DNA from: Kitasatospora sp. Root107 | GTDB lineage: Bacteria; Actinomycetota; Actinomycetes; Streptomycetales; Streptomycetaceae | Length of the DNA: 33,706 nt | Assembly (NCBI RefSeq): GCF_001424875.1 | Contig: NZ_LMCT01000014.1 | Location: 121,325-155,030, forward strand | Direction: 5' to 3' | Shown: in pieces, positions 13,465-21,886 of the stretch | How the letters are laid out: each line of letters begins with the position of its first letter | Numbering within the stretch: position 1 is the first letter of the stretch | The notes under the pieces: model-generated | Databases searched by the model: none | What the model saw: the letters and a program-made list of their open reading frames with translations, nothing else | Told to the model about the DNA's origin: nothing | Translations under genes and position numbers: made by a program

Positions 13465-14927
13465 GGACAGCTGATCTCGGTGCCGGTGCTGGCGGCGACC
13501 GCCGGGGCCACCGAGGTGGAGGGGGCCGAGGGCGCCGCCGACGGCGGGGCGGCCACGCCGGTGACGCCCGTGTAGTCGGTGCCCGCGATGACCTGCATGG
13601 TGGCGCCGAGGCCGGGAGTGGCGACGAGTTCGGCGTGCGGGAGGGCGGCGGTGATGGTCTTGACCGACTCGTCCCAGCGCGGGTCGTAGCGGACCACGGT
13701 GCGGGTGGTGGAGCCGCCGCCCGCGTTAAAAGGGGCGCCGGTGGTGGCGAATCCGGCCTTGCGGAGGTCGTCGTCCACCCGGGCGCCGAGCCCGACGACA
13801 CCCGCGCCGTTGAGCACCTGGACGTGGATCTGACCGGGCGGGACGGTGACTTGGACCGGTGCGGACGAGGCGGTCGAAGCAGCGTCGTCGGCCCGGCCGG
13901 TGAGCGGTCGGCCCTCCCGGACGGCCGCGAACAGCGCCTTGGCCCCCGCAGCGTCCCAGCGCACCGTCGAACCCCAGCCCTCCACCTGGTAGTTGATGTC
14001 GGCGACCGGGACGGTGGTGAAGTCCGCCCGGGCGGGGGAGAGGTCCTTGAGCCGGGTGGCCAGCCGGACCAGGTCCTCGGTGGAGAGGTCCTTGTCGGCC
14101 TTGACGGACCTGAGCACGGCGTCGGTCACCCGGGTGAGCTTCACCGGGTTGAGCAGGGTGCCGCTGCTGGTGGCCTGGTGCAGCAGCTGGGCCAGGAACT
14201 TCTGCTGACGCTGCATCCGCCCCAGGTCCGAGCTGCCGTCCAGGTGCCGGGCCCGGACGTACTTGAGCGCCCCGGCGCCGTCCAGCCGGGTGGTCCCGGC
14301 GGGCAGGTCGAGGCCGGAGTACTCGTCCTTCAGCGGCCGGGAGCTGCAGACCTCGACGCCGCCCAGCGCGTCCACGGTGGAGACGAAGGAGAGGAAGTTG
14401 ATCTGGAGGTAGTGGTCGATCCGCAGGCCGGTGTTCTGCTCGACGGTGCGGACGGTGAGCGGGGCGCCGCCCATCCCGTACGCCGCGTTGATCTTGCCGT
14501 GGCCCTCCGGCACCTGCCTGCCACCGGCGAGGTCCTGGTGGGCCGGGATGGTGACGTAGGAGTCGCGCGGGATGCTGACCACACTGGCCCGGCCGCCGTC
14601 CTCGGCGAGCTGGACGATCATCATGGTGTCGGTGCAGTGGCAGGACTCGCCGCCCGCGTGCAGCACGTTCTTCAGGGTGTCGGCCGGGATGCCGTCGCGA
14701 TCGTCGGTGCCGACCACCAGGAAGGTGGTGACCCCGTCGTCAGCGGGCCGGTCATGGCTCCGGTCGAAGGCGTCCACCCGGCCGATCGCGTCGCCGACGC
14801 CGTCCAGCAGTGCCCGGCCCCCGCAGGAGGTGGCCAGCACGGCGAGCGAGACGGCGCCCGCCAGCCAGCGACCCCAGCGGCGGCGTGGGGTGCGTACCTG
14901 CTCGGGGCGGAGGGCGGTGGACGGCAT
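13461..14927 (-). CDS. LCP family protein with C-terminal LytR_C domain
   Basis: Starting at 14927 (MPSTALRPEQ) the protein has 488 residues. A short basic tail and a membrane segment (21-38) precede an LCP domain with GTDDR (73-77), SIPRDSYV (118-125), KINAAYGMGG (145-154), VEQNTGLRIDHY (162-173), VDALGG and R-x-R with DLGRMQRQQKF. A CxC pair (96-98) precedes the conserved TDT. Residues about 370-455 form a LytR_C domain (IHVQVLNGAGVVGLGARVDD). A Ser/Ala/Pro linker then runs to a terminal ISCP. It should act outside the membrane in attaching a glycopolymer to peptidoglycan. TACCAT lies 7 nt before the ATG with no Shine-Dalgarno, suggesting a leaderless mRNA. The adjacent divergent glycosyltransferase supports an envelope role. 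Confidence 0.93.
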   Translation of the reverse strand: MPSTALRPEQVRTPRRRWGRWLAGAVSLAVLATSCGGRALLDGVGDAIGRVDAFDRSHDRPADDGVTTFLVVGTDDRDGIPADTLKNVLHAGGESCHCTDTMMIVQLAEDGGRASVVSIPRDSYVTIPAHQDLAGGRQVPEGHGKINAAYGMGGAPLTVRTVEQNTGLRIDHYLQINFLSFVSTVDALGGVEVCSSRPLKDEYSGLDLPAGTTRLDGAGALKYVRARHLDGSSDLGRMQRQQKFLAQLLHQATSSGTLLNPVKLTRVTDAVLRSVKADKDLSTEDLVRLATRLKDLSPARADFTTVPVADINYQVEGWGSTVRWDAAGAKALFAAVREGRPLTGRADDAASTASSAPVQVTVPPGQIHVQVLNGAGVVGLGARVDDDLRKAGFATTGAPFNAGGGSTTRTVVRYDPRWDESVKTITAALPHAELVATPGLGATMQVIAGTDYTGVTGVAAPPSAAPSAPSTSVAPAVAASTGTEISCP

Positions 14928-15042
14928 CTCTCGGATGGTAGGCGGGGGGTCCGGCGGCCCGGTGGGGGCGCGCCGACCGGGTACGCCGGACGCCGGGATG
15001 GTCGATGAAACGTTCCTGCGGACTTCGCGCAGCAGGCCGAAC

Positions 15043-15072
15043 CTGACAAGGCCAGGCAGCCGCCGGTACGGT
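15043..15072 (+). promoter_or_regulatory. Promoter of leaderless glycosyltransferase gene
   Basis: CTGACA (15043-15048), 18-nt spacer, TACGGT (15067-15072), then 8 nt to the ATG at 15081. Both hexamers are good HrdB-type matches. The start of transcription would fall at or next to the start codon. Confidence 0.6.
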
Positions 15073-15080
15073 TGGCCCCG

Positions 15081-16121
15081 ATGAACACCAAGGCTGCTGA
15101 GGAGCTGCCGGCGGTCTCCGTGATCATGCCGGTGCTCAACGAGGAACGTCACCTGCGCACCGCCGTGCGGCACATCCTGGAACAGGAGTACGCGGGCGAG
15201 CTGGAGGTGGTGATCGCCCTCGGTCCTTCCACCGACCGGACCGACGCGATCGCCGCCGAGCTGGCCGCCGAGGACGACCGGGTGCGTACCGTTCCCAACC
15301 CGACCGGCCGCACCCCCGCCGGGCTGAACGCCGCGATCCGGGGCTCGCGTCACCCGATAGTGGTACGGGTCGACGGGCACGGCCTGCTCACGCCCGGGTA
15401 CGTCGCCACCGCCGTCCGGCTGCTCGGCGAGATGGACGCGGCCAACGTCGGCGGCATCATGCACGCCGAGGGTGAGACCGAGTGGGAGCACGCGGTCGCC
15501 GCCGCGATGACCTCCAAGATCGGCGTCGGCAACGCGGCCTTCCACACCGGCGGTCTGGCCGGCCCCGCCGAGACGGTCTACCTCGGGGTGTTCCGCCGCG
15601 AGGTGCTGGAGCGGCTGGGCGGCTACAACGAGGAGTTCCTCCGGGCCCAGGACTGGGAGCTGAACTACCGGATCCGCCAGGACGGCGGTCTGATCTGGTT
15701 CACCCCCCAGCTCAAGGTGACCTACCGGCCCCGGCCCTCCGTCGGGGCGCTGGCCAAGCAGTACCGGGACTACGGCCGGTGGCGCCGGGTGGTCACCCGC
15801 TATCACAAGGGCTCGGTCAACCTGCGCTACCTGGCCCCGCCGGCCGCCCTGCTCGGCGTGCTGGGCGGGCTGGTGCTCGGCGCGGCGCTGCACCCGGTCT
15901 TCTTCGTGCTGCCCGGCGGCTACCTGCTCGCCATCGCGGGCGGCTCGCTGCTGGAGGGCCGCGGTCTCGCCCCCAAGGCCCGCCTCCAGCTCCCGCTGGC
16001 CCTCGCCACCATGCACCTGAGCTGGGGCTTCGGCTTCCTGACCTCCCCGCGCAAGCTGGCCCGCCGGGTGATCGCCAGCACGGCACCCGAACCGATGCAG
16101 CCGGTCAGCGAGTCCAACTAG
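15081..16121 (+). CDS. Family 2 glycosyltransferase, membrane-associated
   Basis: The 346-residue protein has a GT-A domain at its N-terminus (VSVIMPVLNEERHLRTAV, residues about 14-31). VVRVDGHGLLTPGY carries a DGH in place of the usual DxD metal motif, and AQDWELNYRIRQDGG is the ED-type acceptor motif. LKVTYRPRPSVGALAKQYRD with YGRWRR is typical of this GT2 branch. Two or three membrane helices follow (about 255-310), so it works at the inner face of the membrane. It resembles glycosyltransferases of exopolysaccharide or teichulosonic-type polymers; donor and acceptor are unknown. The ATG at 15081 has no Shine-Dalgarno but a well-placed promoter (leaderless). The downstream acetyltransferase gene is 37 nt away. 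Confidence 0.9.
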   Translation: MNTKAAEELPAVSVIMPVLNEERHLRTAVRHILEQEYAGELEVVIALGPSTDRTDAIAAELAAEDDRVRTVPNPTGRTPAGLNAAIRGSRHPIVVRVDGHGLLTPGYVATAVRLLGEMDAANVGGIMHAEGETEWEHAVAAAMTSKIGVGNAAFHTGGLAGPAETVYLGVFRREVLERLGGYNEEFLRAQDWELNYRIRQDGGLIWFTPQLKVTYRPRPSVGALAKQYRDYGRWRRVVTRYHKGSVNLRYLAPPAALLGVLGGLVLGAALHPVFFVLPGGYLLAIAGGSLLEGRGLAPKARLQLPLALATMHLSWGFGFLTSPRKLARRVIASTAPEPMQPVSESN

Positions 16122-16158
16122 CCTTCCCCGCGGTCCCCGTGGCGCTATCTTCGGCGCC

Positions 16159-16767
16159 ATGGGGAACTCCGTGCGGGTGGAACAGAGCGCCGACGTCGAC
16201 GAGCGGGCGGTGATCGGGCCCGGCAGTACGGTCTGGCACCTGGCCCAGGTCCGTGAGGACGCGGTGATCGGCGCGGACTGCATCATCGGCCGGGGCGCGT
16301 ACGTCGGCCCCGGCGTCCGGATCGGCGACCGGGTCAAGCTGCAGAACCATGCCCTGGTCTACGAGCCCGCCGTCCTGGAGGACGGCGTCTTCGTCGGCCC
16401 GGCGGCCGTCCTCACCAACGACCTCTACCCGCGCTCGGTCGACCCCGACGGCAAGCTCAAGCGCGGCGACGACTGGCACGCCCAGGGGGTGACGCTCCGT
16501 CAGGGTTGCTCGATCGGCGCCCGTGCGGTGCTGGTCGCGGGCGTCACCGTGGGCCGCTGGGCGCTGGTCGCGGCGGGCACCGTGGTGCACCGGGACGTCC
16601 CCGACTTCGCCCTGGTGGCCGGCGTCCCGGCCCGCCGGATCAAGTGGGTCGGCCGCGCGGGCGAACCGCTCGCCGAAGCGGGCGACGGCCGCTGGCACTG
16701 CCCCCGCACCGGCGAGCAGTACGTCGAGACGGACGGCGTCCTGCATGAGGCTCAAGTCGAGGCCTGA
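16159..16767 (+). CDS. Sugar acetyltransferase, WbbJ/WbpD-like left-handed beta-helix
   Basis: This 202-residue protein begins with hexapeptide turns (VIGPGSTVWHLAQVREDAVI, then IGRGAYVGPGVRIG). It contains VYEPAVLEDGVFVGPAAVLT followed by NDLYPRS, which closely resembles enzymes that N-acetylate amino-sugar nucleotides (WbpD type). The helix closes with VAGVPARRIKWVG. A short C-terminal extension (WHCPRTGEQY) is typical of this group. It probably modifies a nucleotide sugar used in a surface polymer, perhaps by the upstream glycosyltransferase. TATCTT lies 7 nt before the ATG and no Shine-Dalgarno is present, so it may also be made from its own leaderless transcript. It ends 7 nt before the stop of the convergent amidase gene. 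Confidence 0.88.
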   Translation: MGNSVRVEQSADVDERAVIGPGSTVWHLAQVREDAVIGADCIIGRGAYVGPGVRIGDRVKLQNHALVYEPAVLEDGVFVGPAAVLTNDLYPRSVDPDGKLKRGDDWHAQGVTLRQGCSIGARAVLVAGVTVGRWALVAAGTVVHRDVPDFALVAGVPARRIKWVGRAGEPLAEAGDGRWHCPRTGEQYVETDGVLHEAQVEA

Positions 16768-16774
16768 CCCGGGG

Positions 16775-17821
16775 TCAGCGCCCCTGCAGGTGGGCCGACC
16801 AGGAGCGGATGGCCGGGAGGCGCTGGTAGAGGGTGTTGCCGGGGCACTCGGTGTTGAAGGCGTCGCGGTGGCCGGAGACGGTGCGGAAGGTGGCGCTGGT
16901 GCCCTTCTTGAACTTGCTGCCGTCCGAGGCCGAGGTCAGGGTGACCGAGCCGTTGGCGTCCTGGCCGGTCAGGCCGAGCTTCCAGGCGGCGACCTTGGCG
17001 ATCCCGTCGACCTGGGCCTGCGGGGTGGCGTCGGAGCTGTAGCGGCCGATCGCGGCGACCCCGGCGGTGTTCGTGTTGAAGCCCAGGGTGTGGGCGCCGA
17101 GCACGGGCCGGGTCACCCCGCCGGCCCGGCCCTCGTACACGGTGCCGCAGCGGTCCACCAGGAAGTTGTAGCCGATGTCCCGCCAGCCGCTGCTCTTCAC
17201 GTGGTACTGGTAGATCGCCCGGATCACCTTGGGCGCGTCCGAGCAGGCGTAGTCGTTGGCGGTGTCGGTGTGGTGCACGAACACCGCCCGGACCGGCCCG
17301 GTGTACTCGAAGCCGGGTTCGCGCAGGCCCTCGTCGGCGCCCCAGCCCGAGCGGGTGACGATGCCCGGGCGCGGCCCCTCGTGGGCCGCCGCCGGCAGTG
17401 ACCGGGCGGACGCCCGGCCGGGGTCGACCAGTTCGGCCCGCAGCCCGCGCGGCCGGCTGCCGGACACCCGGACCGCGACCCCGTCGCTGGGCCCGACCCA
17501 GAGCGGCGCGCTGGCACCCCGGCCGGCCCGCTCGGCGCCCTCGGGGTCGGGCCGGTCGTCCGCCTCGACCTCCAGCGGGTGCCAGTCGCTCCACACTCCG
17601 GCGACCGAATGGACCTTCACCTGGACGGAGCCGTCGAGCACCGCCCCGGGGTCGTCCCAGCTCACTCCGACCAGCGAGAACGCGGCGGTGTTCCGCTCGG
17701 CCGGGCCGCGCTGACTTTCCGTCAGCGGGAAGGTGGTGACGCCCCCGTCGGGGGACTGGGCGAAGGCGGGTTGCGGGAGTAGCAGCAGGGAGCCGGCAGC
17801 GGCGAGCAAGGAGAGGCGCAT
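16775..17821 (-). CDS. Secreted PGRP/amidase_2-type N-acetylmuramoyl-L-alanine amidase
   Basis: The 348-residue product starts with a signal peptide (MRLSLLAAAGSLLLLPQPAFA). A beta-rich N-terminal region of about 130 residues precedes the catalytic domain, which begins at IVTRSGWGADE. Zinc ligands are the His in AVFVHHTDT, the His near TVSGHRDAF and the Cys in TECPGNTLY. The Tyr in IGYNFLVDRCGTVYEGR is the usual catalytic partner, followed by GAHTLGFNTNTAGVA. These match peptidoglycan-recognition-type zinc amidases, which cleave between muramic acid and L-Ala. It sits inside the LCP/glycosyltransferase block, consistent with cell-wall remodelling. The start at 17821 has no Shine-Dalgarno; CAATAT lies 7 nt upstream. 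It is divergent from the TIGR03089 gene by 101 bp. Confidence 0.92.
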   Translation of the reverse strand: MRLSLLAAAGSLLLLPQPAFAQSPDGGVTTFPLTESQRGPAERNTAAFSLVGVSWDDPGAVLDGSVQVKVHSVAGVWSDWHPLEVEADDRPDPEGAERAGRGASAPLWVGPSDGVAVRVSGSRPRGLRAELVDPGRASARSLPAAAHEGPRPGIVTRSGWGADEGLREPGFEYTGPVRAVFVHHTDTANDYACSDAPKVIRAIYQYHVKSSGWRDIGYNFLVDRCGTVYEGRAGGVTRPVLGAHTLGFNTNTAGVAAIGRYSSDATPQAQVDGIAKVAAWKLGLTGQDANGSVTLTSASDGSKFKKGTSATFRTVSGHRDAFNTECPGNTLYQRLPAIRSWSAHLQGR

Positions 17822-17922
17822 AGAAGGGATATTGCGGGTAAAACGGACCTGACGCCACGCCAGTTCGTCCGGTTGACCTCCCCTCCCCGGGCGAGGCCGA
17901 AGGTCGTAGGCTGGACTGCACC

Positions 17923-18714
17923 ATGACTGCGCCCTTCGCTGCCGACGCCCGCACTCCCGCCGAGCTGCTGCACGCATATCTGCGCGCGGGAGCCCCCGAC
18001 GCCGATCCGTCCCGCCCCCTGGTCACGTTCTACGACGACGCGACCGGCGAGCGGGTGGAACTCTCCGCCAAGACCTTCGACAACTGGGTGGCCAAGACGG
18101 CCAACCTGCTCCAGGACGAGCTGAACGCGGGTCCCGAGACCCGCGCCGCGCTGCTCCTCCCGGCCCACTGGCAGAGCGCCGTCTGGCTGCTCGCCTGCTG
18201 GTCGGTCGGGGTGACGGCGGTGCCGGGCGGCGACCCGGCCGACGCCGACATCGTGATCAGCGGTCCTGACGGTCTGGACACCGCCAAGGACTGCTCCGGC
18301 GAGCGGGTGGCGCTGGCGCTCCGCCCGCTCGGCGGCCGGTTCCCCGAACGCCCCGACGGCTTCCTGGACTACGCCGCCGAGGTGCCGGGCCAGGGCGACC
18401 GGTTCGCCCCGTACTCGCCGGTGGACCCGCAGGCCCCCGCGCTGGAGACGCTGGTGGACGGCCTGCCGCTGAAGCTGACGGGGGAACAGACCGTCGCGCT
18501 GGCCAGGGAGGGCGCGCTCCGGCTCGGTCTCGAGCCGGGCAGCCGCGTACTCAGCACGTTCGGGTACGACGACTGGACCGGCCTGGAGGCCGGGCTGCTC
18601 GCCCCGCTGGCCGCCGGCGCCTCGGTGGTGCTCTGCCGGAACTCCGGCGAGCTGACCGAGGAGCAGTGGACGAAGCGGATCGAATCCGAACGGGTGACTC
18701 TGCGCCTGGGCTGA
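17923..18714 (+). CDS. TIGR03089 family protein (truncated adenylate-forming-enzyme homologue)
   Basis: This 263-residue protein matches the actinobacterial TIGR03089 family in length and order: PADLL-like start (ARTPAELLHAYLRAG), PLVTFYDDATGERVELSAKT, FDNWVAKTANLLQDEL, AALLLPAHWQSAVWLLACWS and later GSRVLSTFGYDDWTGLEAGL. It looks like the N-terminal part of an acyl-CoA synthetase/AMP-binding protein. It lacks both the Ser/Thr/Gly-rich ATP loop and the entire C-terminal lid, so adenylation activity is doubtful. The family is confined to Actinobacteria and usually sits beside LCP genes, as here, where the next gene is LCP and begins 37 nt later. Possible roles are regulatory or structural. TAGGCT at 17907-17912 may be its -10. 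Confidence 0.85.
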   Translation: MTAPFAADARTPAELLHAYLRAGAPDADPSRPLVTFYDDATGERVELSAKTFDNWVAKTANLLQDELNAGPETRAALLLPAHWQSAVWLLACWSVGVTAVPGGDPADADIVISGPDGLDTAKDCSGERVALALRPLGGRFPERPDGFLDYAAEVPGQGDRFAPYSPVDPQAPALETLVDGLPLKLTGEQTVALAREGALRLGLEPGSRVLSTFGYDDWTGLEAGLLAPLAAGASVVLCRNSGELTEEQWTKRIESERVTLRLG

Positions 18715-18751
18715 CCCCGGCCGGGCGGCCACCGGGGTAGGCATCTCCGTC

Positions 18752-20032
18752 ATGGCCGAGGACGATGACGACCGCGCACGCCCCCCGACCTCCCGAGGCG
18801 GGGGGCGCCGCCGTTTCCTGCTGATCACCGCCGCCGTACTGGCCTTCTTCCTGCTGGCCGGGGGAGCGCTGGCCTGGATCGGCTACCGGAAGCTGGACGG
18901 CAACATCGAGACCGACGCCACCACCGGCCGGCTGCTGGAGCGCGACGCCTCCGAACGGCCCGACCGGGGGCCGTTGGAGGCCGAGAACATCCTGCTGATC
19001 GGCAGCGACGACCGCAGCGGGGCGAACGGCGCGTACGGCTACGCGGGCGGGCGCCGCTCGGACACCACGATCCTGCTGCACCTGTCGGCGGACCGGCGGC
19101 ACGCGACGGCGGTGAGCATCCCGCGGGACGCGATGGTCCGGGTGCCGGCCTGTGAACTCCCGGACGGGACACGGACCCAGGCCCGCCTCGTGCAGTTCAA
19201 CTGGGCCTTCGAGGCGGGTGGCCCGGCCTGCACGATCCGTACCGTGGAGCGGCTCAGCGGCATCCGGGTGGACCACCACCTGATCCTGGACTTCACCGGC
19301 TTCAAGCGGATGGTGGACGCGGTCGGCGGGGTGGAGGTCTGCGTGCCCCGGGCGATCCACGACAGGGACGCCCAGCTCGACCTGGCCGCCGGGCGGCAGA
19401 CCCTCGGCGGCGAGCAGGCGCTCGGCTACGTCCGGGTCCGGGAGACCCTGGGCGATGGCAGCGACACCCAGCGGATGGGGCGTCAGCAGCAGTTCCTCGC
19501 CTCGCTGATCCGCAAGGTGCAGTCGCAGGGAGTGCTGTTCAACCCGGCCAGGCTGTGGCCGCTGCTGGACGCCGCGACCTCCGCGATCACCGCCGACGAG
19601 GGGCTGAGCCGGGTCGGCGAGCTCTACGACCTGGCCCAGGACCTGCGCTCGATGCCCACCGAGAACGTGGTCTTCCTGACCACCCCGCGCCGTCCCTACC
19701 CCGGCAACTGGGACCGGGACCAGCTGGTCCAGCCGCAGACCGACCAGCTGTTCGCCGCCCTCCGGGCGGACCTGGCGGTCACCGTCCAGCCGTACCAGGT
19801 CACGCCCTCGCCCTCGCCGTCACCCTCGCCGTCACCTTCCGGCAGGGCCTCCGCCTTCGCCGGGCCGTTCGCTCCGGCGTACACGCCCTGGCCGAGCGCT
19901 GCCGGAGCGGAGGACGCCACGGTGGAGACCCCGTCCCCCGACGCCCCGTCAGCCTCCGCCTCCCCTCTGCCCACCACCAGCCCCACCCTCGAGGGCCGGA
20001 CCGCCGACCAGGACTCCTGCGCCATGCACTGA
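18752..20032 (+). CDS. LCP family protein with Ser-Pro linker and terminal cysteine
   Basis: The 426-residue protein has a charged N-terminal tail (MAEDDDDRAR), a membrane segment (about 22-43) and an LCP domain: NILLIGSDDRSG (79-90), VSIPRDAMV (121-129), VQFNWAFEAGG (148-157), VERLSGIRVDHH (165-176), VDAVGGVEVC and VRVRETLGDGSDTQRMGRQQ. QFNWAF replaces the usual K-I-N-A-A-F/Y, a small departure from the motif. There is no LytR_C domain. Instead, a low-complexity PSPSPSPSPSPS stretch (about 352-365) leads to a tail ending DQDSCAMH, with Cys 423 close to the end. It is followed 144 bp later by another LCP gene, so the two probably share function or substrate. Confidence 0.92.
   Translation: MAEDDDDRARPPTSRGGGRRRFLLITAAVLAFFLLAGGALAWIGYRKLDGNIETDATTGRLLERDASERPDRGPLEAENILLIGSDDRSGANGAYGYAGGRRSDTTILLHLSADRRHATAVSIPRDAMVRVPACELPDGTRTQARLVQFNWAFEAGGPACTIRTVERLSGIRVDHHLILDFTGFKRMVDAVGGVEVCVPRAIHDRDAQLDLAAGRQTLGGEQALGYVRVRETLGDGSDTQRMGRQQQFLASLIRKVQSQGVLFNPARLWPLLDAATSAITADEGLSRVGELYDLAQDLRSMPTENVVFLTTPRRPYPGNWDRDQLVQPQTDQLFAALRADLAVTVQPYQVTPSPSPSPSPSPSGRASAFAGPFAPAYTPWPSAAGAEDATVETPSPDAPSASASPLPTTSPTLEGRTADQDSCAMH
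19805..19839 (+). repeat. Hexamer tract encoding the Ser-Pro linker
   Basis: Alternating CCCTCG and CCGTCA hexamers encode the PSPS linker of the LCP protein. Repeat-number change would stay in frame. Confidence 0.7.
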
Positions 20033-20105
20033 CCCCGCACTGACCCGGCCCGGCCGAAATGTGCTGATTCGGTGCAGGGGAGTCGCGAACTTTGCCCGTT
20101 TTTAA

Positions 20106-20119
20106 GGCGGTTGTCCGCC
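20106..20119 (+). promoter_or_regulatory. Small hairpin in LCP-LCP spacer
   Basis: GGCGG (20106-20110) and CCGCC (20115-20119) flank TTGT, just after a TTTTTAA run. It lies in the 144-bp gap between two co-directional LCP genes and could be a weak terminator or part of the second promoter region. Confidence 0.3.
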
Positions 20120-20176
20120 ATGACGCCGGTCACACTCCGGCCGGATCATGGCCGAAGCTCGTCTAGGGTGTCCGGG

Positions 20177-21886
20177 ATGAACAGCGGACACCGGCGCAGG
20201 GCCGACCTCGCGGACCAGAACCCGCCCGAGGTCGATCCGGCCGATCAGTGGGTGCTCGACCCGGCCACGGGCGAGTTCCGGCTGGACCTGGACGCGGTGC
20301 CCGCGCAGGTGCCCCGCCCCCGGGCGGCCGGGACCGCGCCGCCGCCCGCGACCCCGAGGCGGGCCGAGCAGCCGACCGGCGGCCGGGCCGACCGCCGTCG
20401 CCAGGCGCACGGTGGGAAGGCGCACGGTGGGAAGGCGGCCAAGGGGAAGCCGCGCGGCAGCCGACGGGCCCTCAAGTGGACCGCAGGGGTGGCCGCGCTG
20501 GTGCTGGTGGCCGGCTGCGGCGGCGCGTACTACGCCTACCAGCACTTCAACGGGAACCTCTCCTCGGTCGACGTCAAGGTCGGCAGCGAGGCCGAGCGGC
20601 CGAAGGCGGCCACCGGCGCGCTGAACATCCTGGTGATCGGCACCGACAGCCGAAAGGGTCTGGGGCGCGACTACGGCGACGAGGGCAGCGAGGGCCACGC
20701 CGACACCACCCTGCTGTTCCACATCTCCAAGGACCGCAGCAACGCGACCGTGCTGAGCATCCCGCGCGACCTGATGGTGCCGATCCCGGAGTGCGAGACC
20801 GCCGCGGGCAAGAAGATCCCGGGCGAGAGCCGGGTGATGTTCAACACCAGCCTGGGGCAGAACGGCCGGGACCCGGGCTGCACCTGGAAGACCGTCGAGA
20901 AGATGACGGACATTCACATCGACCACTTCGTGATGGTGGACTTCGAGGCGGTCAAGACCCTCTCCACCGCCGTCGGCGGGGTGGAGGTCTGCGCGGCCAA
21001 GGACATCAACGACAAGGACTCGCACCTGAAGATGTCCAAGGGCAAGCACGTGGTGCAGGGCGAGGAGGCGCTCGCCTTCGTCCGCACCCGGCACGCCGTG
21101 GGCTTCGGCGGGGACCTGACCCGGATCCCGCTCCAGCAGCAGTTCATCAGCTCGATGATCCGCAAGATCAAGAGCAGCGACACCCTGACCAGTCCGACCA
21201 AGCTGTGGAACCTCGCGGACGCCGCCACCAAGGCGCTCACCGTGGACTCCGAGATCAAGAGCGTGGACAAGCTCAAGGACCTGGCCCTCGACCTCGCCAA
21301 GGTGAACACCCAGAACATCACCTTCACCACGGTGCCGGTGCTGGACGACCCCAAGGACGAGGGCCGGCTGGTCCTGAAGGACAAGGACGCCGCCCAGCTG
21401 TTCGCGATGGTCGCCGCCGACCGCTCGCTCACCGAGGTGGCGGGCGCCGCCGCCGAGGTACCGGCCGAGACGCCCACGGTGGCCCCGGCACCGGCGCCGA
21501 CCGCGCCGCCGGTGGACGCGGCGGCGGTCCGGGTGACGGTCCGGAACGGCACCGGGACCAGTGGCCAGGCCGGCAAGGCCGTCACCGCCCTGGGCGGCAA
21601 GGGCTTCACCGCCGCCACCCCGGGCAAGGACGCCACCGCCGTCGCCACCAGCTCGATCAGCTACCCGCGCGGCAAGGCCGACCAGGCCGCCGCCCTGGCG
21701 GTCGCGCTCGGGCTGCCCGTTGAGGTGGCCAAGGAGAGCAGCGCGCTCGGTACGAAGGACTCGCTGCAGGTTGTGCTCGGCAAGGACTTCACCACGCTGG
21801 GCAAGCCGGCCGCGCCGGTGCCCACCGAGGCACCCAAGGAACTCCAGCGGGTGCAGGCCGACGACGAGAACCTGTGCGCCAAGTGA
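20177..21886 (+). CDS. LCP family protein with LytR_C domain and terminal cysteine
   Basis: Starting at ATG 20177 the product has 569 residues. The cytoplasmic tail is about 100 residues and includes DPADQWVLDPATGEFRLDLD and a basic repeat AHGGKAHGGKAAKGK (77-91). The membrane segment is about 102-122. The LCP domain shows NILVIGTDSR (150-159), LSIPRDLMVPI, VMFNTSLGQNG, VEKMTDIHIDHF, VGGVEVCAAKDIND and FVRTRHAVGFGGDLTRIPLQ. After an Ala/Pro/Thr linker, a LytR_C domain (about 454-535; VRVTVRNGTGTSGQAGKAV) precedes a tail ending DENLCAK with Cys 567. TAGGGT lies exactly 7 nt before the ATG, suggesting a leaderless start. It is paralogous to the LytR_C-carrying LCP at 13461-14927. Confidence 0.93.
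   Translation: MNSGHRRRADLADQNPPEVDPADQWVLDPATGEFRLDLDAVPAQVPRPRAAGTAPPPATPRRAEQPTGGRADRRRQAHGGKAHGGKAAKGKPRGSRRALKWTAGVAALVLVAGCGGAYYAYQHFNGNLSSVDVKVGSEAERPKAATGALNILVIGTDSRKGLGRDYGDEGSEGHADTTLLFHISKDRSNATVLSIPRDLMVPIPECETAAGKKIPGESRVMFNTSLGQNGRDPGCTWKTVEKMTDIHIDHFVMVDFEAVKTLSTAVGGVEVCAAKDINDKDSHLKMSKGKHVVQGEEALAFVRTRHAVGFGGDLTRIPLQQQFISSMIRKIKSSDTLTSPTKLWNLADAATKALTVDSEIKSVDKLKDLALDLAKVNTQNITFTTVPVLDDPKDEGRLVLKDKDAAQLFAMVAADRSLTEVAGAAAEVPAETPTVAPAPAPTAPPVDAAAVRVTVRNGTGTSGQAGKAVTALGGKGFTAATPGKDATAVATSSISYPRGKADQAAALAVALGLPVEVAKESSALGTKDSLQVVLGKDFTTLGKPAAPVPTEAPKELQRVQADDENLCAK

Noticed and set aside
14811..14840. Lipoprotein signal (LATSC) in the 13461-14927 LCP protein
   Set aside because: Position -3 is Ala rather than Leu/Val/Ile and the family is normally anchored by the uncleaved helix.
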